A DNA stretch of 64,000 bases, from assembly GCA_030425925.1 (NCBI GenBank), contig JAUHZO010000002.1, positions 124,001 through 188,000 of the forward strand, written 5' to 3'. Of this stretch, positions 8,649 to 16,537 are shown in pieces (the stretch's first letter is position 1; each line of letters opens with the position of its first letter). The DNA is from Alphaproteobacteria bacterium. GTDB lineage: Bacteria > Pseudomonadota > Alphaproteobacteria > Rhodobacterales > Rhodobacteraceae. A program made the position numbers and the translations under genes. The notes beneath the pieces were generated by a model. That model was not told the DNA's origin. It searched no databases and saw only the letters and a list, made by a program, of their open reading frames with translations.

Positions 8649-9665
8649 ATGCTGTTTCTGGCTGGGTTACTGGGAATGATGGTGCTGGGATCCGTGGTGG
8701 TCGTCAGCACCTCCGACGCCGAGGCGGATGCCGCGGAAAACGGGGTCTTGCCTGATGAAGATGGGCAGGACATCGCGTCCGACATCGCGCGCGAGGCGGG
8801 GGGGGCACAGCAGAATTCCCTTTTTGCCCAGATGGGTCTGATCAACCTGCCCGGCCTGAACGAGCAGGGCAGCGACGACGACGATGTCATGACGGGCACC
8901 GGCGGCACCGACCTTCTGGATGGTGCGGGCGGGGATGACAGCCTGTCCGGCGGCGGCGCCGGGGATGCCTTGCATGGCGGTGACGGCGATGATTCGCTCG
9001 ATGGCGGCACGGAGGACGACACGCTGCATGGCGAGGCCGGACAGGATGCCGTGGCTGGCGGTGCGGGCGATGACGCGCTGTTCGGCCATGACGGCGACGA
9101 CGTTCTGCAGGGCGGCAATGGCGATGACGCGCTGCAGGGCGGGCTTGGCGACGACACGCTTGCCGGCGGCGGCGGCAACGATGCGCTGCATGGCCGCGAA
9201 GGGGCCGATCGCCTGTCGGGCGGGGCCGGGCAGGACACGTTGTTCGGCGGCTGGGACGATGACGTCCTGATCGGTGTCGAGCGCGGGTCCGACGGGCAGG
9301 ACACCGACGCGCGCGACTATCTCAACGGGGCCGATGGCGACGACCTGCTGGTGCTCGGGTCCGGGGATGTGGCCACTGGCGGCGACGGGGCCGATGTGCT
9401 GGTGCTGGGGGACTGGATCACCGGGGCCTCGGCGGAACTGATGGATTACGAACCCGGCGAAGACCAGATCGTGATCGTCTATGACGACAGCCTTGGTGAC
9501 GTCGACCCGCAACTGACCATACGGCCCAGTGCCGCGGATCCTGCCGTGACGGAAATCGTTCTGGACGGGGTGGTCGTGTCCACCTTGCCCACCGCCGACG
9601 CCCCTGATCCGTCCGCCGTGGTCCTGGTGGGCGAAAGCACGGCCGAGGCCCTGGCCTTCGTGTGA
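8649..9665 (+). CDS. RTX-type calcium-binding repeat protein with N-terminal membrane segment
   Basis: The product has 338 residues. It opens with a hydrophobic segment (LFLAGLLGMMVLGSVVVV) that could be a membrane anchor or uncleaved signal. An acidic linker follows, then about ten nonapeptide-type GGxGxDxLxGG repeats (residues ~95-220) that build a calcium-binding beta-roll. The C-terminal ~100 residues resemble the acidic tail of Rhodobacterales RTX proteins. ATG 8649 is preferred over an upstream in-frame GTG at 8604 because the membrane segment then starts the protein and a GAGG lies upstream. Classical RTX proteins are leaderless and exported by type I secretion, so the N-terminal hydrophobic stretch is unusual. 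Confidence 0.8.
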   Translation: MLFLAGLLGMMVLGSVVVVSTSDAEADAAENGVLPDEDGQDIASDIAREAGGAQQNSLFAQMGLINLPGLNEQGSDDDDVMTGTGGTDLLDGAGGDDSLSGGGAGDALHGGDGDDSLDGGTEDDTLHGEAGQDAVAGGAGDDALFGHDGDDVLQGGNGDDALQGGLGDDTLAGGGGNDALHGREGADRLSGGAGQDTLFGGWDDDVLIGVERGSDGQDTDARDYLNGADGDDLLVLGSGDVATGGDGADVLVLGDWITGASAELMDYEPGEDQIVIVYDDSLGDVDPQLTIRPSAADPAVTEIVLDGVVVSTLPTADAPDPSAVVLVGESTAEALAFV

Positions 9666-9999
9666 GGCGGAAGTGCTGCGGGGCAGCGGGCCGCCGGGGC
9701 CCGCACGCACCGCTCCTTGCGGGAGCCGAGCCGCGCCAAGCCGCCCCAAGCCGCGCCGGTCGGCGCTCCGGTTGCCGGCTGTGGCCCCGCTGGTGCGCCG
9801 GTCTGACCTGTCATGGCCTCTCGGGCGCGTGTGTGACCGCGGCATCGGCACCGACCAAAGGGTTCGGCGCGGTTTCGGCTTTGCATCCTGCGGGGAATCG
9901 CCTATACGCCCGCATCCGCCTGCGCGGATCTCTCCACGGGCCTTGCTGGACGACATCCCGGCTTGTGCCATAACCCTTTTATCCTGAAAGGAGACCCCG
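9666..9999 (+). other. Intergenic region upstream of rpsO
   Basis: 334 bases without a convincing gene between the RTX gene and rpsO. It contains a GC-rich stretch with short imperfect direct repeats of the type GCCGCGCCAAGCC/GCCGCCCCAAGCC around 9727-9760 and a likely promoter near 9881-9908. I looked for a tRNA and found none. Confidence 0.6.
9881..9908 (+). promoter_or_regulatory. Predicted sigma-70-type promoter of rpsO
   Basis: TTGCAT (9881-9886) and TATACG (9903-9908) are separated by 16 bases and lie about 90 bases before the rpsO start. This fits a housekeeping promoter giving a short leader. It is read by eye only. Confidence 0.5.
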
Positions 10000-10269
10000 A
10001 TGTCGATCACGGCTGAAGAAAAGACCCGCCTGATGAAGGAATATGCCACCAAGGACGGCGACACCGGCTCGCCCGAAGTGCAGGTGGCCATCCTGACCTC
10101 GCGCATCTCGACCCTGACCGAGCACTTCAAGACCCACAAGAAGGACAACCACTCGCGCCGTGGCCTTCTGAAGCTGGTCGCGCAGCGCCGCAAGCTGCTG
10201 GACTACCTAAAGGGCAAGGAAGAGGCCCGTTACCTCGACCTGATCAAGCGCCTCGGCATCCGCCGCTGA
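10000..10269 (+). CDS. rpsO: 30S ribosomal protein S15
   Basis: Binds 16S rRNA in the platform of the small subunit and helps form bridge B4 to the large subunit. The 89-residue length is standard. The S15 signature region ([29 protein letters not shown]) is complete across residues ~41-70. A strong AAAGGAGA ribosome site precedes the ATG. As in many bacteria it lies before pnp, but here a small gene on the opposite strand separates the two. Confidence 0.98.
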   Translation: MSITAEEKTRLMKEYATKDGDTGSPEVQVAILTSRISTLTEHFKTHKKDNHSRRGLLKLVAQRRKLLDYLKGKEEARYLDLIKRLGIRR

Positions 10270-10291
10270 GGCGGAACGGCCCGGATCGGTG

Positions 10292-10316
10292 CACCCGCGG
10301 CATGCCGCGGGTGTTT
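10292..10316 (+). terminator. rpsO terminator hairpin
   Basis: A perfect palindrome at 10292-10313 (CACCCGCGG, CATG turn, CCGCGGGTG) followed by TTT lies 22 bases after the rpsO stop. Confidence 0.7.
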
Positions 10317-10329
10317 CGCATTTGGTAGG

Positions 10330-10358
10330 GCCCCGAATTTTCGTCGAAAATTCGGGGC
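10330..10358. terminator. Perfect 13-bp hairpin between convergent genes
   Basis: Arms 10330-10342 and 10346-10358 are exact reverse complements with a three-base GTC loop. It lies just past the 3' end of the minus-strand gene that stops at 10364, and after the rpsO terminator. There is no long T-run, so it may act as a bidirectional barrier or RNA-end protector. Confidence 0.55.
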
Positions 10359-10363
10359 TTCGC

Positions 10364-10606
10364 TCAAACCAGGCGGCGGATCGGGCCGCGGTTGCAGATC
10401 ACGATGAACTGCCCGCCCGCCTCAAGCAGGCAGTAGCCCCGCAGACGCACTTCCTCGATGAACCGGTCGCGACCGATTTCGCGTTCGACCCAATGTACGG
10501 CGCGGCGCACAACCGCGCCACGGGCAACGGCGCGGGCGGAAAAGACCTGGTCCACCCAAGGATCGGCTGACGAAACGACGACATGTTCCATGCCACGATC
10601 TGGCAT
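10364..10606 (-). CDS. Small conserved hypothetical between rpsO and pnp
   Basis: An 80-residue basic protein starting MPDRGMEHVVVSS and ending CNRGPIRRLV. I recognise no catalytic motif. Small proteins at this place in Rhodobacterales are sometimes labelled phosphoribosylanthranilate isomerase, but this one is far too short for TrpF (about 210 residues) and lacks its barrel. The start is uncertain: the frame is open upstream to 10756, and ATG 10591 is an alternative. The gene is antisense to the rpsO-pnp direction. Confidence 0.55.
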   Translation of the reverse strand: MPDRGMEHVVVSSADPWVDQVFSARAVARGAVVRRAVHWVEREIGRDRFIEEVRLRGYCLLEAGGQFIVICNRGPIRRLV

Positions 10607-10806
10607 GATCTTGATTGCTTTTTCCTTAATGACGCCGCGCCATCCGACCGCCTTTTCAAACCCCTTCAAACGCTGTATGCCGCGCGCATCTGAGACGTGA
10701 CGCTTCGACCCCGGCGCATGACAGGATGGAGGGGTCGGCGGCAATGGGGCCGCCATGAAATCGGGAGACCCGGGATGGGCCCGGGAGTGCTCCCCGTTAG
10801 GATACG

Positions 10807-12954
10807 ATGATGTTCAAAGAAGTGAAAAAGACACTCCAGTGGGGCGAGGAAACGCTGACACTGGAAACCGGCAAGGTTGCGCGCCAGGCCGACGGCACCG
10901 TGATCGCCACGCTGGGCGAAACCAGCGTCATGGCCAACGTGACCTTTGCCAAGGAGCAAAAGGAAGGCCAGGACTTCTTCCCGCTGACCGTGCACTACCA
11001 GGAAAAATACTATGCGGCGGGCAAGATCCCCGGCGGCTTCTTCAAGCGCGAGGCGCGGCCGACGGAAAAGGAAACCCTGACCGCGCGCCTGATCGACCGT
11101 CCGATCCGTCCGCTCTTCGTACCGGGTTTCAAGAACGAAGTGCTGGTGATGTGCACCGTGCTGAGCCACGATCTGGTCAACGATCCCGACATCGTGGCCA
11201 TGATCGCGGCAAGTGCTGCGCTGACCATCTCGGGCGTGCCGTTCATGGGCCCGATCGCCGGCTGCCGCGTGGGCTTCGAGGATGGCGAATACGTCCTGAA
11301 CCCGACGGTCGAGGACATGGACCAGCTCAGGAACAACCCCGAGCAGCGCCTTGACCTGGTTGTCGCGGGCACCAAGGACGCCGTGATGATGGTGGAGTCC
11401 GAGGCCTATGAGCTGACCGAAGAGGAAATGCTGGGCGCGGTGATGTTCGCGCATGAAAGCATTCAGCCGGTGGTCGATCTGATCATCGACCTGGCCGAAG
11501 ACGCCGCGAAAGAGCCGTTCGACTTCCAGCCGCCGGATTATTCGGCGCTGTACGACGTGGTGAAGGGCATTGGCGAAGAGAAGATGCGCGCCGCCTACGC
11601 CATCACTGACAAGCAGGAACGCGTCACCACGGTGGCCGCCGTCAAGGACGAGATCAGGGCGCAGCTGAACGAAGAGCAACTGGCCGATGCCAATCTCGGC
11701 TCCGCCATCAAGAAGCTGGAATCGGTGGTGTTGCGCGGCGACGTGGTCAAGAACGGCCGCCGCATCGACGGCCGCGCCCTGGACCAGGTGCGCCCGATCG
11801 TCAGCGAAACCTCGGTTCTGCCGCGCACCCATGGCTCGGCCCTGTTCACCCGGGGCGAGACGCAGGCGCTGGTGGTGACCACGCTGGGCACCGGCGACGA
11901 CGAACAGATCATCGACGCGCTGCACGGCAATTTCCGCTCGAACTTCCTGCTGCATTACAACTTCCCGCCCTATTCGGTTGGTGAAGTTGGCCGCGTGGGC
12001 AGCCCCGGCCGTCGCGAGATCGGCCACGGCAAGCTCGCCTGGCGCGCGCTGCAGGCGGTGCTGCCGGCCCCGACCGATTTCCCCTACACGATCCGCGTCG
12101 TGTCGGAGATCACGGAATCGAACGGCTCTTCCTCTATGGCCTCCGTTTGCGGCGGTTCGCTGTCGATGATGGATGCCGGCGTGCCGCTCAAGGCGCCGGT
12201 GGCCGGCGTGGCGATGGGCCTGGTGCTGGAAGACGACGGCGATTACGCCGTGCTGACCGACATCCTGGGCGACGAGGATCACCTCGGCGACATGGACTTC
12301 AAGGTGGCCGGCACCGTCAACGGCATCACCTCGCTGCAGATGGACATCAAGGTTGCGGGCATCACGTCCGATATCATGAAGACCGCCCTGGCACAGGCCA
12401 AGGCGGGCCGTCTGCACATCCTCGAAGAGATGTCGAAGGCGATCAGCGAGGCGGGCAGCTTCAGCGTGCACGCACCGCGCATCGAAACGATGACCATTCC
12501 GCAGGACAAGATCCGCGAAGTCATCGGTTCGGGCGGCAAGGTCATCCGCGAGATCGTGGAGACAAGCGGCGCCAAGGTCGACATCAACGACGACGGCACG
12601 ATCAAGATCGCCTCGCCGGACGGTGAATCCATCCAGAAGGCCTATGACATGATCTATTCGATCGTGGCAGAGCCGGAAGAGGGCCATATCTACAAGGGCA
12701 AGGTCGTCAAGATCGTCGATTTCGGCGCTTTCGTGAACTTCTTTGGCAAGCGCGACGGGCTGGTGCATGTCAGCCAGATCGAAAACCGCCGCCTGAACCA
12801 TCCGTCCGACGTTCTGAAAGAAGGTCAGGAAGTCTGGGTCAAGCTGCTGGGCTTTGACGAGCGCGGCAAGGTGCGCCTGGCGATGAAGATGGTCGACCAG
12901 GAGACCGGCGAAGAGCTGGCCAAGGAAAAGAAGGAAGAGGAAGAGGCGGAGTAA
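10807..12954 (+). CDS. pnp: Polynucleotide phosphorylase
   Basis: A 3'-5' exoribonuclease that uses phosphate, and the core of the RNA degradosome. The 715 residues contain two RNase PH domains separated by a helical domain, a KH domain ([19 protein letters not shown], about 563-620) and an S1 domain ([18 protein letters not shown], about 630-695). It ends in an acidic tail [15 protein letters not shown] occur in tandem at the start, after TTAGGA. The leader 10740-10800 contains GC-rich inverted repeats such as CCCGGG/CCCGGG that could support the autoregulation known for pnp, but this is inference. Confidence 0.98.
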   Translation: MMFKEVKKTLQWGEETLTLETGKVARQADGTVIATLGETSVMANVTFAKEQKEGQDFFPLTVHYQEKYYAAGKIPGGFFKREARPTEKETLTARLIDRPIRPLFVPGFKNEVLVMCTVLSHDLVNDPDIVAMIAASAALTISGVPFMGPIAGCRVGFEDGEYVLNPTVEDMDQLRNNPEQRLDLVVAGTKDAVMMVESEAYELTEEEMLGAVMFAHESIQPVVDLIIDLAEDAAKEPFDFQPPDYSALYDVVKGIGEEKMRAAYAITDKQERVTTVAAVKDEIRAQLNEEQLADANLGSAIKKLESVVLRGDVVKNGRRIDGRALDQVRPIVSETSVLPRTHGSALFTRGETQALVVTTLGTGDDEQIIDALHGNFRSNFLLHYNFPPYSVGEVGRVGSPGRREIGHGKLAWRALQAVLPAPTDFPYTIRVVSEITESNGSSSMASVCGGSLSMMDAGVPLKAPVAGVAMGLVLEDDGDYAVLTDILGDEDHLGDMDFKVAGTVNGITSLQMDIKVAGITSDIMKTALAQAKAGRLHILEEMSKAISEAGSFSVHAPRIETMTIPQDKIREVIGSGGKVIREIVETSGAKVDINDDGTIKIASPDGESIQKAYDMIYSIVAEPEEGHIYKGKVVKIVDFGAFVNFFGKRDGLVHVSQIENRRLNHPSDVLKEGQEVWVKLLGFDERGKVRLAMKMVDQETGEELAKEKKEEEEAE

Positions 12955-12982
12955 GCGCTCCGATTCTTTTCGAACGCTTCTA

Positions 12983-13006
12983 GGGCACCCGCGGGGTGCC
13001 CTTGTT
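12983..13006 (+). terminator. pnp terminator
   Basis: GGGCACCC (12983-12990), loop GCG and GGGTGCCC (12994-13001) form an 8-bp stem followed by TTGTT, 28 bases after the pnp stop. Confidence 0.75.
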
Positions 13007-13310
13007 GCATCAACCGTTGCATGTTGCGTGTGTTGCGGACGCAGTGACCGATTTGGGCCTGACCTTTTGCCCCCGTCTGCCGCGCACCGCAACGCCGCCA
13101 CCGCCAGCCTTTGGTCGCACAGGCCCATCGGCAACCTCGAACCGATGGCTGTTGCAGCGGACACGACGCGACGTCACGGGGGGAAGTTGACGTTCCGTTT
13201 ACCCGTGCACGGTAGAGTTGATCCTGTCACAAGCGGCTATCGAACGGTCCTTCGACACACTCACGGGATGCGCCGCGGGCCCTAGCAGGGATGCCAGGGC
13301 CCTTTCGCGT
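13007..13310. other. Intergenic region between pnp and the puc-linked repeat gene
   Basis: About 300 bases between convergent genes. It holds the 3' hairpin at 13277-13302 and otherwise no gene, tRNA or clear repeat that I can support. Confidence 0.6.
13277..13302 (-). terminator. Hairpin after the puc operon
   Basis: GGGCCCT (13277-13283) and AGGGCCC (13296-13302) can pair around a 12-base loop. It starts 9 bases past the stop of the minus-strand repeat-protein gene. No T-run follows, so it is a weak or factor-dependent terminator or an mRNA 3' protector. Confidence 0.4.
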
Positions 13311-14360
13311 TCAGTGCCGGATCACCGTGGGCAGGCCGAACATGCCGGACCGGCGCACGCTGCCGCGGCCGCTGGAATCGGTGTGGTCCGACTTGGTGAC
13401 GACCAGCGGCAGGATGAAATTCGCCATCCGTCCGTGCCGCGGGATGATCGAACCGGTGAACGGCTTGCGGCGGCTCAGCAGTGGCAGAAGGAAATTCGCC
13501 ATCCGCGCGTGGCGGGGGAAGATCGAGCCGGTATAGGGCTTGCGGTCGCTCAGCAGGTCCATCGGCTTGTCGGCCATGCGCGGCCCGCCGGGCATCAGCG
13601 AGTTGGTGCCGGTCTTGCCGTTGATCAGGTGCGGGAAGGGCCAGTTTGCCATGCGCGCGTGCCGCGCAATGAGCGAGCCGGTCCAGGGCTTGCGCTGGCT
13701 GATCAGCGGGATCGGCCAGTTGGCCATGCGGGCATGGCGCGGGAACAGGAAATTGTCCGACGGCTGACGGCGAATCGTCAGCGGGAAGATGAAGTTCGCC
13801 ATGCGCGCGTGGCGCGGAAAGGCGAACTCGTCCCGGGGCTTGATGCGCGAGATCAGCGGGATCGGCCATTCGGCCATGCGGGCGTGCCGCGGAAACACCG
13901 ACTCGTCATAGGGTTTGCGGCGGCTGAGCAGGGGGATCGGCCAGTCAGCCATGTGATAAGTGGTGCTGCCGGGAACGCGCCGCCGGGTCAGCATCAGCGG
14001 CGTGCCTTCCAGCACGCTCAGATCGCTGCCGGGGGCGTCCTTGACGAACACCTCTTCGACCAGCGCGCCCATGTCCGCGGCCCCCATGCGGGCCGTGACC
14101 TCGCGGGTGATGCGGGCGACGCCCAGCGGCTTGTAGCCGGCATTGACCAGCACCACCGCCCCGCCGGAGGCCATGCGCTCCTGATAGGCCCGGGCGGTTG
14201 CCGGATCGACATGGGCGGCGATCAGCTTGTCCGCCAGACCGTCCGGCGTGTCATGAACACGCAGGATGCTGGCGGGAAAACGTTCTTCGCCCCGAAGCGT
14301 CTCGGCAACGGCGCGGGCGGTGTCGGCGCTGTCGAAATACCGCGTGATGACTTTGGTCAT
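13311..14360 (-). CDS. Puc-operon protein with eight exact 25-residue tandem repeats
   Basis: I do not recognise this 349-residue protein. Residues 1-~100 look like a general-stress-17M/YflT-type alpha/beta domain (MTKVITRYFD, then a Gly-rich GGAVVLVNAG near 66-75). From M137 eight units begin at exactly 25-residue spacing (137, 162, 187, 212, 237, 262, 287, 312). The consensus is roughly MANWPIPLxSRRKPxTGSxFPRHAR. Each has a hydrophobic Trp/Phe-Pro core flanked by basic patches. Units 5 and 8 are the most divergent. GGAGG precedes the ATG, and the start overlaps the pucC stop (ATGA), so it is the last gene of the pucBAC transcription unit and translationally coupled to pucC. There is no signal peptide. 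A role in LH2 assembly or in binding the LH2 cytoplasmic face is inference. Confidence 0.85.
   Translation of the reverse strand: MTKVITRYFDSADTARAVAETLRGEERFPASILRVHDTPDGLADKLIAAHVDPATARAYQERMASGGAVVLVNAGYKPLGVARITREVTARMGAADMGALVEEVFVKDAPGSDLSVLEGTPLMLTRRRVPGSTTYHMADWPIPLLSRRKPYDESVFPRHARMAEWPIPLISRIKPRDEFAFPRHARMANFIFPLTIRRQPSDNFLFPRHARMANWPIPLISQRKPWTGSLIARHARMANWPFPHLINGKTGTNSLMPGGPRMADKPMDLLSDRKPYTGSIFPRHARMANFLLPLLSRRKPFTGSIIPRHGRMANFILPLVVTKSDHTDSSGRGSVRRSGMFGLPTVIRH
13353..13952 (-). repeat. Tandem array of eight 75-bp coding repeats
   Basis: The eight 25-residue units are encoded by 75-bp repeats in perfect register, from M137 (13952) to the end of unit 8 (13353). Pieces such as GCCATGCGCGCGTGGCGCGG recur with few changes, so the array grew by recent in-frame duplication and is kept open in frame. 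Confidence 0.9.
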
Positions 14361-15805
14361 GGAACCTCCACTGGCTTGGGATCTTGCTGCATGTCCCGGT
14401 CCGCTTGGTGCTCTCTCCACTGCAACGCAAGCGGCAGCGCGACCAGGACGGTCAGGCAGAGAAACACGATCTCAATCGAGAACACTGTATTGTAGGCCGC
14501 AAATGACATACGTCCATCGGCGGAGGGCATTGCGGTGATGACATCGCGCACGATGCCGCCCAGGGCAACACCCAGGCCGGCGCAGGTGGCCTGCACGGCA
14601 CCCCATGTGCCCAGGGCCAGGCCGATCCGGTTGGCGGCGGCACCGCGGATGCTGGCGGTCAGGGTTGCGTGGCCGAACAGGCCCGCGCCCAGCCCGGTGG
14701 CCAGCGTGCCCAGAAGGAAGGTCGGCGCGCCGCCCCCCTGCGAGGCCAGGATGATGGCGGCAAAGCCGGGAATGCCGATGGCCGCGCCGGTCAGCGCCAG
14801 CCGCGCGGGGATCCCGCCGCGGCCCAGCAGGTGCGAGGCTGCGACAAAGCCTGCCAGCGTGCCTGCGGCCAGAAGCGCCGTCAGCCGTGTCGTTTCGGCC
14901 ACGGAAAACCCAAGCGCCTGCCCGCCATAAGGCTCCAGCAGCACATCGGCCATGCCAAAGCCGAACGTGCCCAGCCCGATCACCGTCAGCAGGCGCAGAG
15001 CACCGGGTGTGGCGATCTGGTCGGCCCAGGCGGCGCGGAACGCCACCGGCGGCGCGGTTTCCATCTGCCGGGCGCGGACGCGGTCGCGCGGTTCCTGTTT
15101 CCACAAGGCGAAAAGGTTCAGCGCGATGGTCACAACCGCGCTGCCCTGGATCACCTGCACGAGGCGTCCGGGCGTATAAGGGCTCAGCAGCGCGCCGAAG
15201 ATCAGCGCGCTCAGTACCATGCCGACCAGCAGCATGACGTACATCAGCCCGACGACCTTGGGCTGGTCTTCTTCGCGCACGAGGTCGGTGGCCAGCGCCA
15301 GGCCCACGGTCTGGACCATGTGCACCCCGGCACCGACCAGCAAAAAGGCCAGCGCGGCCGAGCTGAGCCCGATCCAGCGCGGGGCGTCCACCGCCTCGCC
15401 ATAACCCGACAGCACCAGAAGCGCGAAGGGCATGATGGCAAAGCCGCCGAACTGGTACATCGTGCCCTTCCAGATATAGGGCACGCGACGCAGACCCAGT
15501 GCCGAGACATGGGTGTCGGACTTGAAGCCGATCAGCGTGCGAAAGGGCGCGAACAGCAGCGGCAGCGCCAGCATCCCGGCCACCAGCGTGGCGGGCACCT
15601 GCAATTCGACGATCATGACGCGGTTCAGCGTGCCGACCAGCAGCACCAGCGCCATGCCGACGGTGACCTGGAACAGCGACAGGCGCAGCAGGCGCGACAG
15701 CGGCACGTCCTCGGTGGCGACATCGGCAAAGGGCAGGTAGCGCGGCGCAAGGCGGGCCAGGCGGGACAGGGCAAAGGTGCGGTAGCTCTGATAATCCAGC
15801 GCCAT
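14357..15805 (-). CDS. pucC: PucC-family light-harvesting assembly / BChl carrier
   Basis: A 482-residue polytopic protein of the PucC/LhaA/Bch2 family within the major facilitator superfamily, needed for assembly of light-harvesting complexes, probably by delivering bacteriochlorophyll. About 12 hydrophobic segments are visible. Family hallmarks include RLSLFQVTVGMALVLLVGTLNRVMIVEL near residues 40-70, the loop GLRRVPYIWKGT near 103-114, and DVLLEPYGGQALGFSVAETT near 285-305. It lies downstream of pucBA on the same strand after two strong hairpins. Its stop overlaps the start of the repeat-protein gene. Confidence 0.95.
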   Translation of the reverse strand: MALDYQSYRTFALSRLARLAPRYLPFADVATEDVPLSRLLRLSLFQVTVGMALVLLVGTLNRVMIVELQVPATLVAGMLALPLLFAPFRTLIGFKSDTHVSALGLRRVPYIWKGTMYQFGGFAIMPFALLVLSGYGEAVDAPRWIGLSSAALAFLLVGAGVHMVQTVGLALATDLVREEDQPKVVGLMYVMLLVGMVLSALIFGALLSPYTPGRLVQVIQGSAVVTIALNLFALWKQEPRDRVRARQMETAPPVAFRAAWADQIATPGALRLLTVIGLGTFGFGMADVLLEPYGGQALGFSVAETTRLTALLAAGTLAGFVAASHLLGRGGIPARLALTGAAIGIPGFAAIILASQGGGAPTFLLGTLATGLGAGLFGHATLTASIRGAAANRIGLALGTWGAVQATCAGLGVALGGIVRDVITAMPSADGRMSFAAYNTVFSIEIVFLCLTVLVALPLALQWREHQADRDMQQDPKPVEVP

Positions 15806-15824
15806 CTTCGGTCTCCGGTCTTAG

Positions 15825-15852
15825 CGGACGCCGCGCCGGAATGCGGCGTCCG
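15825..15852 (-). other. Intercistronic hairpin 2 between pucA and pucC
   Basis: CGGACGCCGC (15825-15834) pairs with GCGGCGTCCG (15843-15852), a 10-bp stem with an 8-base loop. It lies just upstream of pucC and can block 3' exonucleases or attenuate readthrough from pucBA. Confidence 0.65.
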
Positions 15853-15870
15853 TCGGGATCATGGGCAGCA

Positions 15871-15895
15871 GATCCGCCGGTCGCACCGGCGGATC
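15871..15895 (-). other. Intercistronic hairpin 1 just after pucA
   Basis: GATCCGCCGGT (15871-15881) and ACCGGCGGATC (15885-15895) form a perfect 11-bp stem with a CGC loop, starting 5 bases past the pucA stop. Such hairpins stabilise the short pucBA message relative to pucBAC in Rhodobacter. That role is inferred here. Confidence 0.7.
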
Positions 15896-15899
15896 CCGG

Positions 15900-16250
15900 T
15901 CATTCGACCACGTGTCCAAGCGGTGCTGTCGCGCTGGCCAGCACATCGTTGGGCTGCAGGATCGCCCGGGCGGTCGTGCCGTCGGGCATGATCACGGTGA
16001 CCTCGCGTGCGCCGTCCGGCGTCTGGGTCACGTAGGCTGCCTTGGCGGTGTCGGTGTCGACACCCGGCAGGATCGCTGCTGCGGTTTCCTCGCCGGAGCC
16101 CAGGGGCTGGCCGGACAGGAAGTCGGCAACCCAGGTCGTGTTGCTGAGAACGGCGACATGCACGGCAAAGGAGCCGACGGCCACGGCACCGAGGAAGATC
16201 GGCACACCGACATTCGGCGACACCACGAGCCACATCTTGGCATTGTTCAT
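15900..16250 (-). CDS. pucA: LH2 alpha polypeptide with long C-terminal extension
   Basis: The alpha subunit of the peripheral antenna binds bacteriochlorophyll in the inner membrane. Residues 1-48 match LH2 alpha: cytoplasmic MNNAKMWLVVSPNVGVP, one membrane helix, the chlorophyll-ligand His31 and NTTW ending at Trp40. At positions 44-45, where B800-850 proteins carry Tyr-Tyr or Tyr-Trp, this one has Phe-Leu, the pattern of blue-shifted B800-820 complexes. The protein has 116 residues. The ~66 after position 50 form a periplasmic extension (DGAREVTVIMPDGTTARAIL looks like beta strands) absent from the 52-60-residue classical proteins. pucB lies 13 bases upstream. Confidence 0.93.
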   Translation of the reverse strand: MNNAKMWLVVSPNVGVPIFLGAVAVGSFAVHVAVLSNTTWVADFLSGQPLGSGEETAAAILPGVDTDTAKAAYVTQTPDGAREVTVIMPDGTTARAILQPNDVLASATAPLGHVVE

Positions 16251-16263
16251 GGGGTTTGCCTCC

Positions 16264-16419
16264 TTAGCCGAGCCACGGCGTCGCAGCCGCGACGAGGAAA
16301 TGCGCGATCAGGGCGATCGCACCGAAAACGCGTGTGCCGTCGATGAGGTAGCTGTGCACCTCTTCGGCTTCACGCAAGGTCAGGCCGGTGGGCCATACTT
16401 TGTCTGGATCATCGGACAT
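16264..16419 (-). CDS. pucB: LH2 beta polypeptide
   Basis: The beta subunit of the peripheral antenna, 51 residues. It has the canonical layout: acidic N-terminus [19 protein letters not shown] with a conserved histidine, the helix [14 protein letters not shown] with the B850-type chlorophyll ligand His, and the ending AAATPWLG. The ATG at 16419 follows GAGGGGAA. It is the first gene of the puc operon and is controlled by the upstream PpsR boxes. Confidence 0.97.
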   Translation of the reverse strand: MSDDPDKVWPTGLTLREAEEVHSYLIDGTRVFGAIALIAHFLVAAATPWLG

Positions 16420-16537
16420 GTCCGTTCCCCTCATTTGGTTGTCATGGACGCACCGCTGACCGCCAAGCGAAGACATGAGCGGCCAGTGCACGCGTAGGCC
16501 CGGGATTGCCGCAGGGACTCGCCCGGTACGGGGAGTG

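Noticed and set aside
8880-9270. Repeats considered as a CRISPR or minisatellite
   Set aside because: They are short GGxGxD coding repeats of an RTX protein, in frame and without unique spacers.
9666-9999. Possible tRNA or small RNA gene before rpsO
   Set aside because: No cloverleaf arms or CCA-type 3' end could be traced.
10666-13164. Long minus-strand open frame opposite pnp
   Set aside because: His/Arg/Gly-rich shadow of pnp with no recognisable family; pnp on the plus strand is certain.
13353-13952. 75-bp repeats considered as CRISPR-like
   Set aside because: The whole unit repeats with no variable spacer and stays in reading frame; it is a coding tandem array.
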